Positions 1 through 8,396 of a stretch of DNA of 47,720 bases are shown one piece after another (within the stretch, counting starts at the first letter, position 1; each line of letters starts with the position of its first letter). Source of the DNA: Lachnospiraceae bacterium (GTDB taxonomy: Bacteria > Bacillota > Clostridia > Lachnospirales > Lachnospiraceae). Where the stretch lies: NCBI GenBank assembly GCA_011959925.1, contig BLMD01000383.1:1-47720 (forward strand). Direction: 5' to 3'. The notes under the pieces are model-generated. The model was not told where the DNA came from. It was given only the letters and a program-made list of their open reading frames with translations, and did not search any database. The translations under genes and the position numbers were made by a program.

Positions 1-24
1 GAATAACTAGAAGGAGGAAATAAA

Positions 25-2058
25 ATGAAAAAAGCGGATGTGGGTGTAGCATTATATTTGCTCGCAGCGGTTATCTTTTTTATTGTACCGCTTCCTCCTA
101 CATTATTGGATCCGATGTTTGCGATTAACATTTCGATTGCCCTGGTAATTATGTTTCGGGCGTTATTTGCAAATGAAGTATTGGATATGTCTTTTTTTCC
201 GACATTGCTGCTTTTTACCACGATTTTTCGTATTTCTTTAAATGCAGCTTCTACGCGTAATATTTTACAGACGGGGAATCCGGGAAATGTCATTTCAACA
301 TTCGGCGCTTTCGTGGGCGGCGGAGACTTGATCATCGGAGCGATCGTATTTATTATTTTGATTATTATCCAGTTTGTCGTAATTAATAAAGGTTCGGAAC
401 GAGTTGCCGAGGTTACGGCAAGATTTACGCTGGATGCTATGCCGGGAAAACAGATGGCGATCGACGCCGATTTGAATACGGGAACGATTACAGAAAAAGA
501 GGCAAGGGAGCGCCGGGATAAAATTCAGGCGGAATCCAGCTTCTTCGGTAATATGGACGGTGCGACCAAGTATGTTAAGGGAGACGCCGCTGCAGGCCTG
601 ATCATTACGTTTGTCAATATTATCGGAGGAACTACGATGGGCGTGCTGCGCCAGGGACTTGAATTTGGAGAAGCGATTGAAAAATACGGGGTTATGACGA
701 TCGGAGACGGTCTGTGCAGCCAGATTCCTTCTCTTTTAATTTCGCTGGCAACCGGTATTCTGGTAACGAAAGCGTCCAATCAGGCTGATTTCGGCGCAGT
801 TTTGGTCAAACAGCTGTTCGGACTGCCGAAAGCGCTTTATATTGTCGGCGGTACCATGTGCTTTTTGGGTATTGCAACACCGTTTACCTGGTATATTTTT
901 GTCGGTCTTGGCGCCGCGTTTTTGGTTGCGGGAAAGAGTATTTCCAAAAATATCGATATCGAACAGATTGAAGAAGAGGTTACGATGGAAGAGACCGAAG
1001 CAGAGGAAATTCGAAAACCGGAAAATGTGGTATCGCTGCTGCAGGTGGATCCGATCGAGCTGGAATTCGGATACGGAATTATTCCTTTGGCCGACGTCAA
1101 TCAGGGCGGAGATCTTTTGGACCGTGTGGTTATGATTCGCCGGCAGATTGCGCTAGAGCTTGGTACGGTAGTTCCGATTATTCGACTGCGCGATAATATC
1201 CAGTTGAATCCCAACCAGTACATTATTAAGATCAAGGGAATACAGATTACGGAAGGAGAAATTCTTTTCGATCACTATATGGCGATGAATCCGGGATATG
1301 TGGAAGAAGAAATTACGGGTATTCCCACATTTGAACCTTCCTTCCATCTGCCGGCAATCTGGATTACGGAGGGACAGAGAGAGCGGGCGGAAAGCCTTGG
1401 CTATACGGTTGTAGATCCGCCGTCGATTATTGCGACGCATTTGACGGAAGTTGTCCGGATGCATATCGACGAGCTTTTAACGAGACAGGATGTGCAGAAT
1501 CTGGTCAACAATTTAAAAGAGAGCAATCCTGTTTTGGTGGAGGAGCTTGTACCAAAGCTGTTAGGACTTGGAGAAGTACAGAAGGTGCTGCAGAATCTGC
1601 TGCGTGAGGGCATATCGATCCGGGATCTTTTATCTATATTTGAAACGCTGGCAGACCATGCCGCAACGACAAGGGATACCGACGTACTGACCGAATATGT
1701 CAGACAGAGCTTAAAACGTGCGATTTCCGGCAAATATTTTGCTCCGAATGAAGTGACCAGCGTGATCACGCTGGATCCGAAAACAGAACAGGATATCATG
1801 TCTTCGATCAAACAGACGGAACAGGGGGCGTATCTGACGCTGGATCCGGAACGTACAAAGGCAATTATCGCATCGGTGGAAGCAGAAGCTGCGAAGCTTG
1901 AGAACTTGGGTAAAAATCCGATTGTGATCACATCGCCGATCGTAAGGATGTATTTTAAAAAACTGACATCGGATTATTTCAGGGATTTGATTGTAATATC
2001 GTATAATGAAGTGGAATCCAATGTTGAATTGCAGTCAGTTGGGATGGTGACAGGATAA
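25..2058 (+). CDS. flhA: Flagellar biosynthesis protein FlhA
   Basis: FlhA is the large export-gate subunit of the flagellar type III secretion apparatus in the inner membrane; it uses proton motive force and docks export chaperones. The 677-residue product has the family's usual length. The N-terminal ~310 residues hold about eight hydrophobic segments and the conserved cytoplasmic FHIPEP-type loop (around residues 130-180, with AIDADLNTG and ERRDKIQAE). The C-terminal ~350 residues form the soluble nonamer-ring domain. The start is set by AAGGAGG at 11-17, eight bases before ATG. The stop overlaps the flhF start by one base (TAATG), so the two are translationally coupled. It is the first complete gene of the window; flhB and fliR are expected just upstream. 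Confidence 0.97.
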   Translation: MKKADVGVALYLLAAVIFFIVPLPPTLLDPMFAINISIALVIMFRALFANEVLDMSFFPTLLLFTTIFRISLNAASTRNILQTGNPGNVISTFGAFVGGGDLIIGAIVFIILIIIQFVVINKGSERVAEVTARFTLDAMPGKQMAIDADLNTGTITEKEARERRDKIQAESSFFGNMDGATKYVKGDAAAGLIITFVNIIGGTTMGVLRQGLEFGEAIEKYGVMTIGDGLCSQIPSLLISLATGILVTKASNQADFGAVLVKQLFGLPKALYIVGGTMCFLGIATPFTWYIFVGLGAAFLVAGKSISKNIDIEQIEEEVTMEETEAEEIRKPENVVSLLQVDPIELEFGYGIIPLADVNQGGDLLDRVVMIRRQIALELGTVVPIIRLRDNIQLNPNQYIIKIKGIQITEGEILFDHYMAMNPGYVEEEITGIPTFEPSFHLPAIWITEGQRERAESLGYTVVDPPSIIATHLTEVVRMHIDELLTRQDVQNLVNNLKESNPVLVEELVPKLLGLGEVQKVLQNLLREGISIRDLLSIFETLADHAATTRDTDVLTEYVRQSLKRAISGKYFAPNEVTSVITLDPKTEQDIMSSIKQTEQGAYLTLDPERTKAIIASVEAEAAKLENLGKNPIVITSPIVRMYFKKLTSDYFRDLIVISYNEVESNVELQSVGMVTG

Positions 2059-3347
2059 TGACAATAAAAAAGTTTCAGGGCAGGACCAGAGAGGAAGCGA
2101 CGGAAAGAGCCAAAGCGGAGCTTGGAGAAGACGCGGTGATCATGAATGTAAAAGAAATCGTGCCCAAAGGCGTGTTCCGGTCCTTTAAAAAGTCCATATT
2201 TGAAGTAACGGCTGCCGTGGAAGAGAAAGAGTCCCGGGTGGATTCGGGCATTGCGTTTAAAAATATGCAGAATATGCAGAAAGTACATGAAACGATCAAT
2301 ATGGCGGCCGACGAGCCGATTCAGATTCCGCCCGTATCGGCGGAACCGGAGGATCAAAGCAAAGCGGAACAGAGCGCGATTGAGTTTCTAAAACGCAACG
2401 CGGGTCTTTTGCAAAAAGAAGATGCCGTGGAGCGGGAACGTATCGAGGAAAAGTTGGAAAATCTTCAGACGATACTGGAAAAACAGCTGGCCGCCGGAAA
2501 GAAAAAAGAGCCGGAAGAAAAAGAACTCGTAAAGCCCGATTCCAGAAAAAATGAGAATCTGTCCTTTATTAAGGTGCTTTATGAAACATTGATTCAAAAT
2601 GAAGTCAATGAAAAATATGTCAATCAGGTGATGGATGAATTGGAGAAGGTAAATTGGAACGGCAACAGCGTTGACTATATTCTCTCCAATGTCTATCAGA
2701 AAATGATCTTAAAATTCGGACAGCCCCATGGAATCGATCTGGTAGGGAAAAAACCGAAGATTATATTTTTTGTAGGACCTACCGGCGTGGGAAAGACAAC
2801 TACGCTGGCAAAGATCGCTTCCCGCCTGAAAGTGGAACAGGGAAAAAAAGTGGCGTTTTTGACGGCGGATACGTATCGGATCGCCGCCGCGGAACAGCTC
2901 CGCACGTATGCAAATATTCTGGATACGCCGCTTGCGATTATCTATTCTCCGGAAGAATTGAATCAGGGAATCGAGCAGTTGGAAAATTATGACGTGATCC
3001 TGGTGGACACGGCAGGTTTCTCTCATAAGAACCAGAATCAAAAGGAAGATATCAAACAATTGATTCAGAGCGTAGATACCCGTTATGACAGCGAAGTCTA
3101 CCTGGTATTGAGCGCCACGACCAAGTACAAAGATTTAATGGAAATTGCAGATGTCTATAAGGAAATCTCTCATTATAAGATTATTTTCACGAAACTGGAT
3201 GAAACGACAACATATGGAAATATTCTGAATATCAAGCTATATTCGGAAGCAGAGGTATCTTATATTACCAATGGACAAAATGTGCCGGATGACCTGGAGG
3301 TATTTAATTCACAGAAGATGGTCAAGCGGCTGCTGGGAGGAAGTTAG
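2058..3347 (+). CDS. flhF: Flagellar SRP-type GTPase FlhF
   Basis: FlhF is an SRP-family GTPase that sets the site and number of flagella at the membrane. The 429-residue protein has a basic N-terminal B domain, a charged linker (about residues 60-165), an N domain, and a G domain with the P-loop GPTGVGKTTT near residues 240-249, the DTAGF Walker B/G3 motif near 317 and a TKLDET G4-type motif near 377. It overlaps flhA by one base and ends three bases before flhG, which encodes its usual GTPase activator. The linker is acidic and lysine-rich with low sequence constraint, which is normal for the family. Confidence 0.96.
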   Translation: MTIKKFQGRTREEATERAKAELGEDAVIMNVKEIVPKGVFRSFKKSIFEVTAAVEEKESRVDSGIAFKNMQNMQKVHETINMAADEPIQIPPVSAEPEDQSKAEQSAIEFLKRNAGLLQKEDAVERERIEEKLENLQTILEKQLAAGKKKEPEEKELVKPDSRKNENLSFIKVLYETLIQNEVNEKYVNQVMDELEKVNWNGNSVDYILSNVYQKMILKFGQPHGIDLVGKKPKIIFFVGPTGVGKTTTLAKIASRLKVEQGKKVAFLTADTYRIAAAEQLRTYANILDTPLAIIYSPEELNQGIEQLENYDVILVDTAGFSHKNQNQKEDIKQLIQSVDTRYDSEVYLVLSATTKYKDLMEIADVYKEISHYKIIFTKLDETTTYGNILNIKLYSEAEVSYITNGQNVPDDLEVFNSQKMVKRLLGGS

Positions 3348-3350
3348 CCT

Positions 3351-4235
3351 ATGGATCAGGCAGAACAGCTTAGGAATGTAATTAAGAAAAAAAGCAGGGA
3401 AGCGTCAGCTGGATGTGCCAGAGTCCTTACAATTACAAGCGGAAAAGGCGGAGTCGGGAAATCAAATGTAGCGGTCAATATGGCGGTTTGGCTTAGAAGA
3501 ATGGAGCGAAAAGTCATTATAATTGATGCGGATTTGGGATTGGCAAACGTAGAGGTTATGTTTGGCGCAGTTCCGCAATATAATTTAAGCGATTTGATTT
3601 ACCGCGGCAAAAGTATACGGGAGATCATTACAAAGGGACCGATGGATATCGGATTTATTTCCGGCGGACTGGGGATTGCCGGGCTGAATAACTTATCCAA
3701 AGACCAGATCGTATATCTGGTTCATTCGCTGGCAGAATTGAATGAAATGGCAGATGTGATCATTATCGATACAGGAGCCGGTATTTCAGACAGCGTTCTG
3801 GAATTTGTACTCGCAAGCCCCGAAATTCTTTTGGTCAGCACGCCGGAACCAAGTTCTTTGACGGATGCGTATTCTCTGTTAAAAGCACTATACCGGAATC
3901 CTATTTTTTCAAGAGACAAAACAAAGATTAATGTAATTGCAAATAAAGTAACCAGTATAGAAGAAGGAGACGCTGTTTTTTCAAAATTAAATTCAGTCGT
4001 TTCCCAGTTTTTAAAAGGTACGATTGATTTTATGGGAATGATTCCGCAGGATCAGGAAATGGAACATGCGGTCCGCAGTCAGAAAATCGTCTCGATTGAA
4101 AAACCGAGTGCGGAAGTTTCCAAAGCGTTTCAGATTTTAACCAATAATTTTATCAATCATAAACACGAAACGATTACGATGCATAAAGGCATTGCCCAGA
4201 TCATCATTAATTTTCTGGCGAGAAAAGGCATTTAA
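3351..4235 (+). CDS. flhG: Flagellar number regulator FlhG (MinD-like ATPase)
   Basis: FlhG (YlxH/FleN) is a MinD/ParA-type ATPase that limits flagellar number and stimulates FlhF GTP hydrolysis. The 294-residue product starts with DQAEQLR, matching the DQAxxLR activation motif of the family. The deviant Walker A motif GKGGVGKSN lies at residues 31-39, followed by the switch-type IIDADLGLANVE and a Walker B-like IIIDTGAG. The last ~17 residues (IAQIIINFLARKGI) could form an amphipathic membrane-targeting helix; that part is inference. It starts three bases after flhF, and the next gene begins 14 bases after its stop. Confidence 0.95.
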   Translation: MDQAEQLRNVIKKKSREASAGCARVLTITSGKGGVGKSNVAVNMAVWLRRMERKVIIIDADLGLANVEVMFGAVPQYNLSDLIYRGKSIREIITKGPMDIGFISGGLGIAGLNNLSKDQIVYLVHSLAELNEMADVIIIDTGAGISDSVLEFVLASPEILLVSTPEPSSLTDAYSLLKALYRNPIFSRDKTKINVIANKVTSIEEGDAVFSKLNSVVSQFLKGTIDFMGMIPQDQEMEHAVRSQKIVSIEKPSAEVSKAFQILTNNFINHKHETITMHKGIAQIIINFLARKGI

Positions 4236-4249
4236 AGGATTGAAGTAAG

Positions 4250-5707
4250 ATGGGGATAAGTCGGTATCTGGGGTTTTTCCTTGACGAAACGAGAGGATAT
4301 CTGAATACTCTCGAAAGAGGAATTCAGGCGTTGGAAGCCTGGCCTGCCGACAGCGGCAGAATGCATGAAATTTATCTTTCCGTATCTTCGATACACGGCA
4401 TGGCGGCGACGATGGGGTTTACCCGGATGCAGCGTCTTGCGGAAGATATGGAAGGGGCGCTTTTGCAAGCGGAACGCGGCCGTATGCCGGTGACTGCGGA
4501 ATGGAAAGCGATTTTATCGGAGTGCCTGAGGGCATTGGGCGGGTATATCGATCGGATCGAAAGGACGTCGGAAGAAGGGACGGATGACTGCCGTACGCTG
4601 CGCCGGGAGCTTTTTCGTTTGTCGGAAGAGCAGGAGGACGGCAAAGGGCATACAGAGGAACTATCTGCGGCTTTTCCGAAGCAGAGAAGTCAGGTTCTGG
4701 TAGAAAAAGAAGATCTTGATCAACTGATGCATCAGGTGGGCGAACTGATTATGCTGAAAAACCGTTTCAGCCAAGCGGCGGACTCGTCCGTTTGGCAGGA
4801 ACTCTGCGATTTGGAAAAACTGACGGCAAAACTGCACGATTCCGTGAGACGCATTCGACTGATTCCGTTTGTGGAGGTGGTGGGGCAATTTCCCCGCAGG
4901 GTCCGCGAGCTTTCCAGACAGCTGAATAAAAGTATGGCATTGTATATGACGGGTACGGATACAAGGCTGGAGAAGGCTGCGGCGGATGAAATGGGAAGTC
5001 TGCTCTGGCAGCTGATCCGTTTTGCGGCAGAGAACGGAATCGAAGGCATACAGGAGAGAATTCGACAGGGAAAGCCTCAAAAAGGTTCGATTTACCTGAA
5101 TATCCTGCGGAAAGAAGATTATGTGGCAGTTCGAATCCGTCATGACGGAACGAAGGCGGATATCTTTAAATCCGAAGCGGATGTTACCGCCATACGTCAA
5201 AGCGCAGAGGCGTTGGGAGGCGAGTTTTATACCGTGCCGCTTCCGGAAGAAGGGACTGCATTTGAGATCAGGCTGTTTACGTTTGTACCGGTGATCGAGG
5301 CATTGGTTGTAGAAGTCGGCAGGGAGCGCTATGCAATTGCGATGGAAGCGATCCGGAGTGCAGAGGATCTTGCGCCGGAAGAAATTTTTATTTCTCAGGC
5401 GCGGGAATACGGTTATTTGAAAGAGAAAAAAGTACCGTTGCTCCGTCTGGGCAGACGATTCGGCTGCGAACCGACGGAAGCGGACGCGCATATATTAAAA
5501 ACAGTCATTGTTTCCGACGGAGAAACATACGTCGGACTGGTTGTCGACCGTTTGGCAGAAAAACAGGAGATTGTGATCAAATCCCTTGGAAATTTTATGC
5601 AGAAGGATCCGGTCATCCGCGGCGCGGCGATTTTAAACGATAAAACGATTGCGCTGGTATTGAATACGGATGTGCTGCTGCAGGGAGGTGTCGAAGCTGG
5701 AAGATGA
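4250..5707 (+). CDS. Degenerate CheA-like protein, probable pseudokinase
   Basis: The 485-residue product is colinear with CheA but much shorter than the family norm (about 650-700). Residues 1-125 resemble the P1/HPt domain, yet the phospho-acceptor position (H in RAAHSIKG of E. coli CheA) is Ser46 in LSVSSIHG; a His sits three residues later at the usual Lys position. P2 is replaced by a short linker. P3 (about 148-215, DLDQLMHQVGELI, RRIRLIP) is well kept. P4 is shrunken to roughly 125 residues: the N-box Asn is Phe258 (LIRFAAENGIE), the DDGRG box is reduced to HDGTK, and the second glycine-rich box (GRGVGM) is missing. P5 (about 345-485), which binds CheW and receptors, is complete. The frame is uninterrupted and sits where cheA normally lies. 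I infer a non-catalytic scaffold; a true kinase may be encoded elsewhere. Confidence 0.85.
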   Translation: MGISRYLGFFLDETRGYLNTLERGIQALEAWPADSGRMHEIYLSVSSIHGMAATMGFTRMQRLAEDMEGALLQAERGRMPVTAEWKAILSECLRALGGYIDRIERTSEEGTDDCRTLRRELFRLSEEQEDGKGHTEELSAAFPKQRSQVLVEKEDLDQLMHQVGELIMLKNRFSQAADSSVWQELCDLEKLTAKLHDSVRRIRLIPFVEVVGQFPRRVRELSRQLNKSMALYMTGTDTRLEKAAADEMGSLLWQLIRFAAENGIEGIQERIRQGKPQKGSIYLNILRKEDYVAVRIRHDGTKADIFKSEADVTAIRQSAEALGGEFYTVPLPEEGTAFEIRLFTFVPVIEALVVEVGRERYAIAMEAIRSAEDLAPEEIFISQAREYGYLKEKKVPLLRLGRRFGCEPTEADAHILKTVIVSDGETYVGLVVDRLAEKQEIVIKSLGNFMQKDPVIRGAAILNDKTIALVLNTDVLLQGGVEAGR

Positions 5708-6161
5708 GGTTCATATAAATCAGGGGAACGCCAGACAGTTCGTTCTTGCAAAAATCGGTGAAAAATGGTACGGTTTTGATGTAGGTTATGTCAGCCATAT
5801 TATCCGCGTAGGGAATATTGTCAGAGTTCCCGGGTCACAGCCTTATTGGAAAGGAATGATATGCCTGCATGATGAAGTCGTAGCGGTTATGAGCCTTCGG
5901 CTTCGAATGAAGCTGGCAGAGGACACCATCACGGATGATTCCAGAATTCTGGTTATGCATTTAAAAGAGCAGGGGACGTTCGGCGTTCTTGCAGACGAAG
6001 CGGGAGGAATTATAGAATTAGCGGAGGAAGAGATTGTATACAGGACGAAAACTGCAGAAGAGAGCAAAAGCGACATGATCTTTGGGATTGGAAGACATAA
6101 AGATGAAATTGTTTCCCTGATCGATATTTCTGTAGTTGTCGGTGAGTCAGAAAATTTTTAG
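5670..6161 (+). CDS. cheW: Chemotaxis adaptor protein CheW
   Basis: CheW links chemoreceptors to CheA at the cell pole. The product is a complete CheW-fold protein of about 150 residues: FVLAKIGEKWYGFDV opens the domain, VPGSQPYWKGMICLHDEVVAVMSL is the central conserved region (split here at its ends), and ISLIDIS-type residues close it. The start is uncertain. The listed ATG at 5670 has no ribosome binding site in front; GGGAGG at 5683-5688 instead points to an unusual CTG start at 5697 (or GTG 5688), giving a protein starting at LEDEVHINQ. The gene overlaps the end of the CheA-like gene by up to 38 bases, suggesting coupled translation and matched amounts. Confidence 0.93.
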   Translation: MCCCREVSKLEDEVHINQGNARQFVLAKIGEKWYGFDVGYVSHIIRVGNIVRVPGSQPYWKGMICLHDEVVAVMSLRLRMKLAEDTITDDSRILVMHLKEQGTFGVLADEAGGIIELAEEEIVYRTKTAEESKSDMIFGIGRHKDEIVSLIDISVVVGESENF

Positions 6162-6176
6162 ATAAGGAGGAAATGG

Positions 6177-6797
6177 ATGAGCAAAATTACGTTGGAAGAA
6201 GTGAATAACAGATATGTTGACGTATTGAAGGAAATCGGCAATGTTGGAGCGGGAAACGCAATGACTGCAATTGCTTCCATGTTAGGGATCCGGATTGATA
6301 TGAACGTGCCGAAAGTAGAATTGCTGGAGGTTTCAAAGCTTGGGAGTGCGATTTGTCCGGAAGAGGAAATTATCGTCGGAATTTTTTTAGAAGTACAGAC
6401 AGATATCAACGGCAGTATGATGTTTTTGATGAAAATGGATTCCGCACGGTTTCTCGTAAATAAACTGATGGGAAGAAATACGGAAGATGAAAAAGAGTTC
6501 GACGAGATGGATTTGTCCGCGTTGAAAGAAATCGGTAATATCATTGCAGCTTCTTATTTGAATGCACTTTCTGTAATGACAAATCTGATGATCACGCCTT
6601 CGATTCCCTATATTGCGGTTGATATGGCGGCGTCTATTTTAAGCGTCCCGGCAATTTCGTTCGGGCAGTTTGGGGACAATGCGCTTCTGATCCAGACAGA
6701 ATTTGGAGACGATGTGATGATCAGCGGATATTTTATACTGATGCCGGAACAGGATTCTTATGAGAAAATATTGACAGCACTTGGTCTTTCGTTATAA
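6177..6797 (+). CDS. cheC: Chemotaxis protein CheC, CheY-P phosphatase
   Basis: CheC dephosphorylates CheY-P and works with CheD in adaptation. The 206-residue product has both copies of the family's active-site helix: KEIGNVGAGNA (Glu19, Asn22) and, in the second half, KEIGNIIAASYLNA, so both catalytic Glu/Asn pairs are present. There is no hydrophobic signal; it is cytosolic. A strong AAGGAGG lies at 6164-6170, with ATG 6177 the better-spaced of two nearby ATGs. It lies between cheW and cheD with short gaps, so all are in one operon. An intact CheY-P phosphatase beside a CheA without catalytic residues implies that CheY-P is made by another kinase. Confidence 0.95.
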   Translation: MSKITLEEVNNRYVDVLKEIGNVGAGNAMTAIASMLGIRIDMNVPKVELLEVSKLGSAICPEEEIIVGIFLEVQTDINGSMMFLMKMDSARFLVNKLMGRNTEDEKEFDEMDLSALKEIGNIIAASYLNALSVMTNLMITPSIPYIAVDMAASILSVPAISFGQFGDNALLIQTEFGDDVMISGYFILMPEQDSYEKILTALGLSL

Positions 6798-6808
6798 GGA
6801 GAGGAGAA

Positions 6809-7294
6809 ATGAGCAAAGTTATAAAAGTGGGAATGGCAGATTTGAATATATGTAAATCACCGGATACTATAACAACAATAGGACTTGGTTCTTGTATAGG
6901 CCTGACTTTTTATGACCCAGTTGCGAAAATCGGCGGAATGGTGCATTATATGCTGCCGGACAGTACCCAGATGAACAGAAATGGAAATATTGCAAAATAT
7001 GCGGATACCGGAATAGAGGCACTGCTTCGAAAAGTGCTTATGGCAGGAGCCTCCCGGAACCGCCTTGTAGCAAAAATGGCGGGCGGCGCAAAAATGTTTC
7101 AGGTCAGCGGAGCTTCAAATGTAAGCAATATCGGAGAACGGAACGCGCTGGCCGCCAAAGCAAAATTAAGAGAGCTTCGGATACGTCTGATTGCCGAGGA
7201 TACGGGATTAAATTACGGACGTACCGTGGAATTGGACTGCGAAACAGGAGATTTTTATGTAAAAGCGATTGGCAAACCGGTCAAAATAATATAA
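6809..7294 (+). CDS. cheD: Chemoreceptor glutamine deamidase CheD
   Basis: CheD deamidates glutamines of methyl-accepting receptors and binds CheC. The 161-residue product carries the catalytic set in expected spacing: Thr23, Cys29 (TIGLGSCIG) and His46 (GGMVHYMLPDS). The rest of the fold follows, with VAKMAGGAKMF and NIGERNA as conserved motifs. It begins 11 bases after cheC behind GGAGAGG. Known CheC-CheD pairs form a heterodimer that stimulates CheC phosphatase activity, and the adjacency here fits that. Confidence 0.96.
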   Translation: MSKVIKVGMADLNICKSPDTITTIGLGSCIGLTFYDPVAKIGGMVHYMLPDSTQMNRNGNIAKYADTGIEALLRKVLMAGASRNRLVAKMAGGAKMFQVSGASNVSNIGERNALAAKAKLRELRIRLIAEDTGLNYGRTVELDCETGDFYVKAIGKPVKII

Positions 7295-7323
7295 AATCTT
7301 TTATAGAAGCAGAGGAGGAAGAA

Positions 7324-7605
7324 ATGAATACGAAGTCGTTACCGGCTGTATTGGCTTTGATTGCTGGTTTGACAACTTGTGTGATGTCATTTATACAGCA
7401 TGTGGATACTGTAGTTTTTGCAAAGAGGTTTGTCATTGTATGCGTCGTCTTTTTTGCAATTGGTATAGTGATAAGCGTTATCATCCAGATGAATTTTAAA
7501 GATATGGAAAAAGACGGGGAAGATGCCTTAGAGGAAGAAGATTCTTCCGGCTCAGAGGATCTGCAGGAGCAGGAAGATAGGAAAGAAGATGAAGAAACCG
7601 AATAA
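7324..7605 (+). CDS. Small two-helix membrane protein between cheD and fliA
   Basis: I do not recognise a named family. The 93-residue product has two hydrophobic segments (about residues 6-26 and 36-55) joined by a short loop, followed by a strongly acidic tail (about residues 60-93, rich in Glu, Asp and Ser). It would be a small inner-membrane protein with an acidic cytoplasmic or external tail. AGAGGAGG sits just before the ATG. Lying 29 bases after cheD and 26 bases before the sigma factor gene suggests a role in motility or simple co-transcription; function is unknown. Confidence 0.8.
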   Translation: MNTKSLPAVLALIAGLTTCVMSFIQHVDTVVFAKRFVIVCVVFFAIGIVISVIIQMNFKDMEKDGEDALEEEDSSGSEDLQEQEDRKEDEETE

Positions 7606-7631
7606 CAGCAGATTGGCATTGGGGGCTTGAA

Positions 7632-8396
7632 ATGAAGACGGCAGAAAAAGAAAAGTTATGGAAATCTTATCAAAAAGATCCTTCACCCGAATTACGCGAA
7701 CAGATCATTTTGGAATATGCGCCGCTGGTAAAAGTTGTAGCGGGCAGATTAAGCATGTACCTGGGATATAATGTCGAGTACGACGATCTGGTTGGATACG
7801 GAATATTCGGTTTGATCGATGCAATCGACAAATACGATGCAGGTAAGGATGTAAAATTTGAAACATATGCAAGCCTCAGAATCCGCGGATCTATTTTAGA
7901 CCAGATCCGGAAGATGGACTGGATACCCAGAACCGTCCGGCAAAAGCAGAAGAAATTGGACGAAGCAGTCAAACAGGTCGAGATGAGAACCGGAAAAAAT
8001 GCCAGCGATGAAGAAATTGCAGTAGAAATCGGTATATCGGAAGATGAACTTGCCGTCTGGCAGTCACAGCTTAAAGTTACCAATATCGTTTCTTTGAACG
8101 AATATGTGGAACAGGGGAGCGAACCGGTCATGGATGCCCGTAACAATTCCCATTTTATACAGCCGGAAGAGCAGATTCAGGAAGACGAATTAAAAAAAGT
8201 ATTGAAAGATACGTTAGAACTTTTGACGGAGAAGGAAAGAAAAGTCATTGAACTTTATTACTATGAAGAACTGACCTTAAAGGAGATCAGCAAAGTCCTT
8301 GGAGTAACCGAATCCAGGATTTCTCAGCTTCATACGAAAGCGCTTCTGAAGATGCGCCGGAAGATGGGAAGCTATATGGATATTTTCGTAGATTGA
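7632..8396 (+). CDS. fliA: Flagellar sigma factor 28 (SigD/FliA)
   Basis: This is the sigma-28 class factor that directs RNA polymerase to late flagellar, motility and autolysin genes. The 254-residue product has regions 2, 3 and 4: the region 2 core (YDDLVGYGIFGLIDAIDKYD, then KFETYASLRIRGSILDQIRKMDWIPR), region 3 (KNASDEEIAVEIGI) and the region 4 helix-turn-helix (LTEKERKVIELYYYEELTL with the recognition segment GVTESRISQLH). Its length matches SigD. It follows the che genes, as in Bacillus and many Clostridia, and overlaps the next gene. No anti-sigma gene (flgM) is seen in the window. Confidence 0.96.
   Translation: MKTAEKEKLWKSYQKDPSPELREQIILEYAPLVKVVAGRLSMYLGYNVEYDDLVGYGIFGLIDAIDKYDAGKDVKFETYASLRIRGSILDQIRKMDWIPRTVRQKQKKLDEAVKQVEMRTGKNASDEEIAVEIGISEDELAVWQSQLKVTNIVSLNEYVEQGSEPVMDARNNSHFIQPEEQIQEDELKKVLKDTLELLTEKERKVIELYYYEELTLKEISKVLGVTESRISQLHTKALLKMRRKMGSYMDIFVD

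Noticed and set aside
4250..5707. The possibility that the CheA-like gene is simply a frameshifted or interrupted cheA
   Set aside because: The frame is continuous from P1 through P5, and the missing kinase boxes are not found in another frame nearby; the changes are substitutions and an internal deletion.
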